DNA of 40,796 bases from Caballeronia terrestris (GTDB lineage: Bacteria > Pseudomonadota > Gammaproteobacteria > Burkholderiales > Burkholderiaceae): contig NZ_FCOL02000046.1 in NCBI RefSeq assembly GCF_001544515.1, forward strand, positions 1 to 40,796, read 5' to 3'. This document shows positions 40,301 to 40,796 of the stretch, one piece after another. The position numbers were made by a program, and so were the translations under genes. How positions within the stretch are numbered: position 1 is the stretch's first letter; each line of letters opens with the position of its first letter. The notes beneath the pieces are model-generated. The model was given only the letters and a program-made list of their open reading frames with translations. It was not told the origin of the DNA and did no database searches.

Positions 40301-40796
40301 CTAAATCAGCCGCGCCGCTTCGTCGAGACGGCTTCTCGCCGGCAGCAGGCCGCCCCGCGCGATGCGCACGAGCGAGAACGCCCGCGTCTCCGGCGGCGTG
40401 CCCGGAATGTGCGCGAGCCGGAACTCGATGTCATCGCCCGGCTGCGTGCACGTGTCGTCCATCACGACGTTCATCCGGTCGAGCCGCAGCCGCTTCACCT
40501 CGACGAACGCGCGCTCCTGCGGCTCGGCCAGCACGCTGCGTACATGCTCGAACTTGCGTTCGAGCGCGTCCATCGGCAGGCCGAGGCTCGCGAGCCTCTG
40601 GCTGTTCTCTTCGATGCGCGCCTGCAAGCGCGCTATCTCGCCCGCATCGAGCGCAGCCTCGCTGCCGAACACCGAGCGCGTGCCCACGCCTTGCCGTTCA
40701 AGCAACTGCAAGCGCGCCTTGAGCAGCGCGCGCTCCTCTTCCAGCACTTCCCTCTTCGATGCATCGCCCGCGACGCCTTGCAGCCCGTCGAGCGCC
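40301..40796 (-). CDS. C-terminal part of a coiled-coil hypothetical protein, cut by the window edge
   Basis: The leftward frame is open to the right edge of the window and ends at TAG 40301-40303. It begins in sequence with ALDGLQGVAGDASKREVLEE, then a heptad-like coiled coil (ERALLKARLQLLERQGVGTR; ARLQARIEENSQRLASLG) and a compact tail with beta character (VEVKRLRLDRMNVVMDDTCT; IEFRLAHIPGTPPETRAFSL). I do not recognise the family. The start and about the first part of the gene lie outside the window. Confidence 0.6.
   Translation of the reverse strand, partial: ALDGLQGVAGDASKREVLEEERALLKARLQLLERQGVGTRSVFGSEAALDAGEIARLQARIEENSQRLASLGLPMDALERKFEHVRSVLAEPQERAFVEVKRLRLDRMNVVMDDTCTQPGDDIEFRLAHIPGTPPETRAFSLVRIARGGLLPARSRLDEAARLI

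Overview
The window looks like accessory chromosome or megaplasmid DNA of a Burkholderiaceae member (Paraburkholderia/Caballeronia type). It has high GC with strong third-position GC, many FadR-type GntR and AraC regulators, a dense set of CoA-ester and aromatic catabolism genes, and small hypothetical proteins of a Burkholderia-like style. The taxonomic call is an inference from gene content and protein style, not from a search.

Left flank (1-6.7 kb). Three places here carry broken genes: a 59-residue stub of a mandelate racemase/enolase-superfamily gene beside an intact GntR regulator (42-1046); an NmrA-family gene whose middle segment of about 215 bp is inverted and joined to the 3' half of a GlxA/AraC regulator (1357-2627); and a head-to-head pair of 5'-truncated genes, an AraC regulator and an alpha/beta hydrolase (5692-6610). 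Between them lies an intact leftward operon: ketopantoate-reductase-like protein, type III CoA-transferase, MaoC-like protein (5529 to 2835).

Core (6.7-33.8 kb). Three leftward operons and two rightward genes form what looks like one catabolic island. Operon A (15359 to 6784) encodes an enoyl-CoA hydratase/isomerase, an SDR, an acyl-CoA dehydrogenase, a PrpF-type isomerase, EtfB, EtfA, a gentisate-dioxygenase-like bicupin and an FAD aromatic hydroxylase, and ends in a clear hairpin terminator. Operon B (22612 to 16451) encodes a Liv-type ABC importer (K-H-M-G-F order) and an FAD_binding_2 flavoprotein. Operon C (32381 to 23887) encodes two type III CoA-transferases, a CYP105-like P450, a 64-residue three-cysteine ferredoxin, a ferredoxin reductase, an aldehyde dehydrogenase and a GMC oxidoreductase. 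A zinc alcohol dehydrogenase (22799-23890, +) is divergent from operon B. Operons A, B and C each have a TTGACA -35 box followed by the same imperfect palindrome (consensus CATTGGATSAACCWTTGR on the + strand), which marks them as one regulon. The best candidate regulator is the FadR-type GntR gene at 15620, divergent from operon A.

A logical reading of the island: the ABC importer brings in a small, probably carboxylated or aromatic compound; the P450 system hydroxylates it; GMC oxidoreductase, alcohol and aldehyde dehydrogenases oxidise the alcohol to an acid; CoA-transferases activate it; acyl-CoA dehydrogenase/ETF, hydratase and SDR shorten or modify it; the FAD hydroxylase and bicupin dioxygenase open a ring. 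I do not recognise the combination as a described pathway, and the substrate cannot be read from the sequence. Several enzymes (SDR, hydratase, MaoC-like protein) lack standard catalytic residues, which suggests unusual chemistry.

Right flank (32.5-40.8 kb). An 82-residue hypothetical gene and a TetR regulator face apart across an AT-rich region with three GGTYNNNTGACC operators. Beyond that are an IS30-type transposase remnant, a strong orphan hairpin, a lipoprotein, a small basic secreted protein, an outer-membrane beta-barrel protein, an AI-2E-type permease, a PAS-domain protein, an RT0821/Lpp0805-like secreted protein and the 3' part of a coiled-coil protein cut by the window edge. No tRNA, rRNA or CRISPR array was seen.
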